DNA of 64,000 nt. It comes from Vigna angularis (Eukaryota; Streptophyta; Magnoliopsida; Fabales; Fabaceae). This document shows positions 62,936 to 64,000 of the stretch, piece by piece. The notes beneath the pieces were generated by a model. It did no database searches and was not told where the DNA came from. It saw nothing but the letters and a program-made list of their open reading frames with translations. The stretch covers positions 20,777,501 through 20,841,500 of the forward strand of contig NC_068975.1 in NCBI RefSeq assembly GCF_016808095.1, written 5' to 3'. Position 1 is the stretch's first letter. Each line of letters opens with the position of its first letter. The translations under genes and the position numbers were made by a program.

Positions 62936-64000
62936 TGTTTTTAGTCCCTCAACTATTAGGCGTTTTTATTTTTAGTCGCTCTCCCAAACTTTGGTACACT
63001 TTGATCCTTTTCCTTAAGGAAACTGTAAATTTTCGTCCTCCATGACTAACAGTGTTAATTTTTTCCTGACATGGCTAACAGTGTGTGTGCCATGTGGAAG
63101 GCCAATTTAAATCTTGTTTCTGATTCTAATTAAAATTAAAAGGAAAAACATTAAATTGTAGGGTCAAAACTGGTATATTTTTTTTTCTTCGTTCAAGGGT
63201 TTTCTGGGCATTCTTCTCTTCTTCATCTCCAATCAGCCATGGTGAACACTTGGTAATACTTTTTCTCCTCTCCTTCCCAGTTTCTCTCTATCTATCTTCT
63301 CACACATCACTGAGTAAAACACTGTCAACTAAACACTCTTTCAGTATAGCCTTTTCCAGTAACCCATTTGTTTATTCTCAATTTTCCGGTTGAATTTCAA
63401 CTGCAATAGGTAAATTGTGATTTCCCCACCAGAAACCCTACCATTTCTAGATGACCCACTTGTAAATTTGTAATTTTGTTGCTGAATTTTAGTTGTGTTT
63501 GATAGTTTCTTTACATCTTCTTTGCCAAATTTGGGGAAAAAAATGTCAGAACTTGATCTGTTCAAAAAAGTAGTCGATGGGTATCTCAAGCGTGAGATTT
63601 TGGGTGAAGGTACATATGGGGTTGTGTACAAAGCCATCGATACACATGTAACTTTTTTCAAATGTTTCCCTTTGTTCTTTTCGAAAAACAAAGTAAAAGA
63701 ACAGTTATGAATAAAATTACGACGATATTTTTAGGGAAATATGTTTTTCTATGGATTGTAAGAATTGGGTTTGAATAAAATTTGGAACTTGGAAATGAGT
63801 TGAAATCTCTTGTATTGAAGGTTGGTTGAGAAAATCTTAGGGTAGAAAGGATGATGACGAGATGATTCTTGCATAAACTAGGATAAAGAGGGGACCATGG
63901 CTGAATAGAGATGGAGAAGAAAAGAGTGTTTGGAGAATGAAGAAAAAAAGAAGAGATTCTAGTTTTAACCCTACAATTTAATGTTTTTCCTTTCTTTTAA
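62936..64000. mobile_element. Gene-capturing inverted-repeat element, cut by the window end
   Basis: The left terminus GGGTTAAATATGTTTTTAG, followed by TCCCTCAACT, is a very common legume foldback terminus. The block 63130-63245 is matched in inverted orientation at about 63893-64000: CATTAAATTGTAGGGT faces ACCCTACAATTTAATG, and further inside TCAGCCATGGT is paired with ACCATGGCTGAATAG. Between the arms lie a leader-like region and a CDKD first exon. The outer part of the right arm lies beyond 64000, so the element class (Mutator-like by terminus) and target duplication cannot be tested here. Confidence 0.65.
63543..63647 (+). pseudogene. First-exon fragment of a CDKD-type cyclin-dependent kinase
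   Basis: Thirty-five codons from an ATG read [18 protein letters not shown], then [17 protein letters not shown], and end at a plausible donor (CAT then GTAACT). This is the start of the kinase domain, with the glycine-rich loop GEGTYGVV, of plant CDKD, the CDK-activating kinase associated with TFIIH. Against the usual family start, four of the first 14 residues differ, and the changes P to L, S to F and A to V all fit C-to-T transitions. No second exon with the VAIKKI lysine occurs in the remaining 350 bp. It lies within an inverted-repeat element, so a captured, decaying copy is more likely than the functional gene. The functional gene with a transposon-derived flank cannot be excluded from this window. 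Confidence 0.6.

Overview
This is a plant nuclear window, most likely from a papilionoid legume of the Phaseolus/Vigna type. That placement is an inference from the very AT-rich background, introns with GT-AG borders, and transposon termini that I recognise as legume-like. No bacterial, viral or organellar gene content was seen.

Layout. 1-2.0 kb is AT-rich repeat debris. 2.05-2.42 kb is a Mutator-type foldback MITE with a perfect 9-bp target duplication; a second, MITE-free copy of its insertion locus lies inverted at 0.29-0.52 kb. 3,264-17,000 is a complete CACTA (En/Spm) transposon of 13.7 kb with 14-bp terminal repeats, a TTT target duplication and arrays of a TCCGTATATA motif at both ends. 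It carries two genes on the minus strand: an apparently intact five-exon Ptta/TNPA-like gene (3.9-5.7 kb) and a TNP2-type transposase (7.5-11.2 kb) broken by three stop codons and a probable 1-bp deletion. It also holds a short fragment of an LRR receptor-like kinase gene (13.09-13.17 kb). The transposon sits inside an older LTR-like repeat (2.4-3.26 and 17.0-18.6 kb).

19.0-19.8 kb is a second large foldback element. 23.0-27.65 kb (minus) is a multi-exon gene for a leucine-rich-repeat protein related to the LRR half of CC-NB-LRR resistance proteins but with no NB-ARC domain upstream; a TATA box and a start codon in a 27-nt micro-exon make a self-contained model. 28-33 kb is a nest of retroelement remnants: a solo copia-type LTR with a 5-bp duplication (29.77-30.82 kb), a foldback MITE with a 10-bp duplication only 16 bp further on, an array of four small hairpin units, and a purine-rich minisatellite. 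35.2-36.3 kb is a foldback element that landed inside an (AT)n tract. 37.3-40.1 kb holds a Tourist-like MITE and a decayed copia gag-protease-integrase. 44.5-45.6 kb is a decayed Ty3/gypsy gag with two zinc knuckles.

The one clear, intact host gene is an amino acid permease (AAP family, seven coding exons, 465 codons, 49,545-52,399, plus strand) with a TATA box, a likely 5'-UTR intron and a poly(A) signal. 52.6-62.9 kb is AT-rich intergenic DNA with (AT)n tracts, a non-autonomous hAT-like element and an isolated CACTA end. The window closes in an inverted-repeat element (62,936 to beyond 64,000) that flanks a first-exon fragment of a CDKD-type cyclin-dependent kinase, a probable gene-capture element cut by the window edge.

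How the parts relate: the two CACTA genes would together mobilise the element, but only the TNPA-like one still looks intact, so this copy is probably non-autonomous. The permease and LRR genes are independent host genes separated by transposon debris. All splice models, family names and C-to-T decay inferences come from reading the sequence; nothing was searched against a database.
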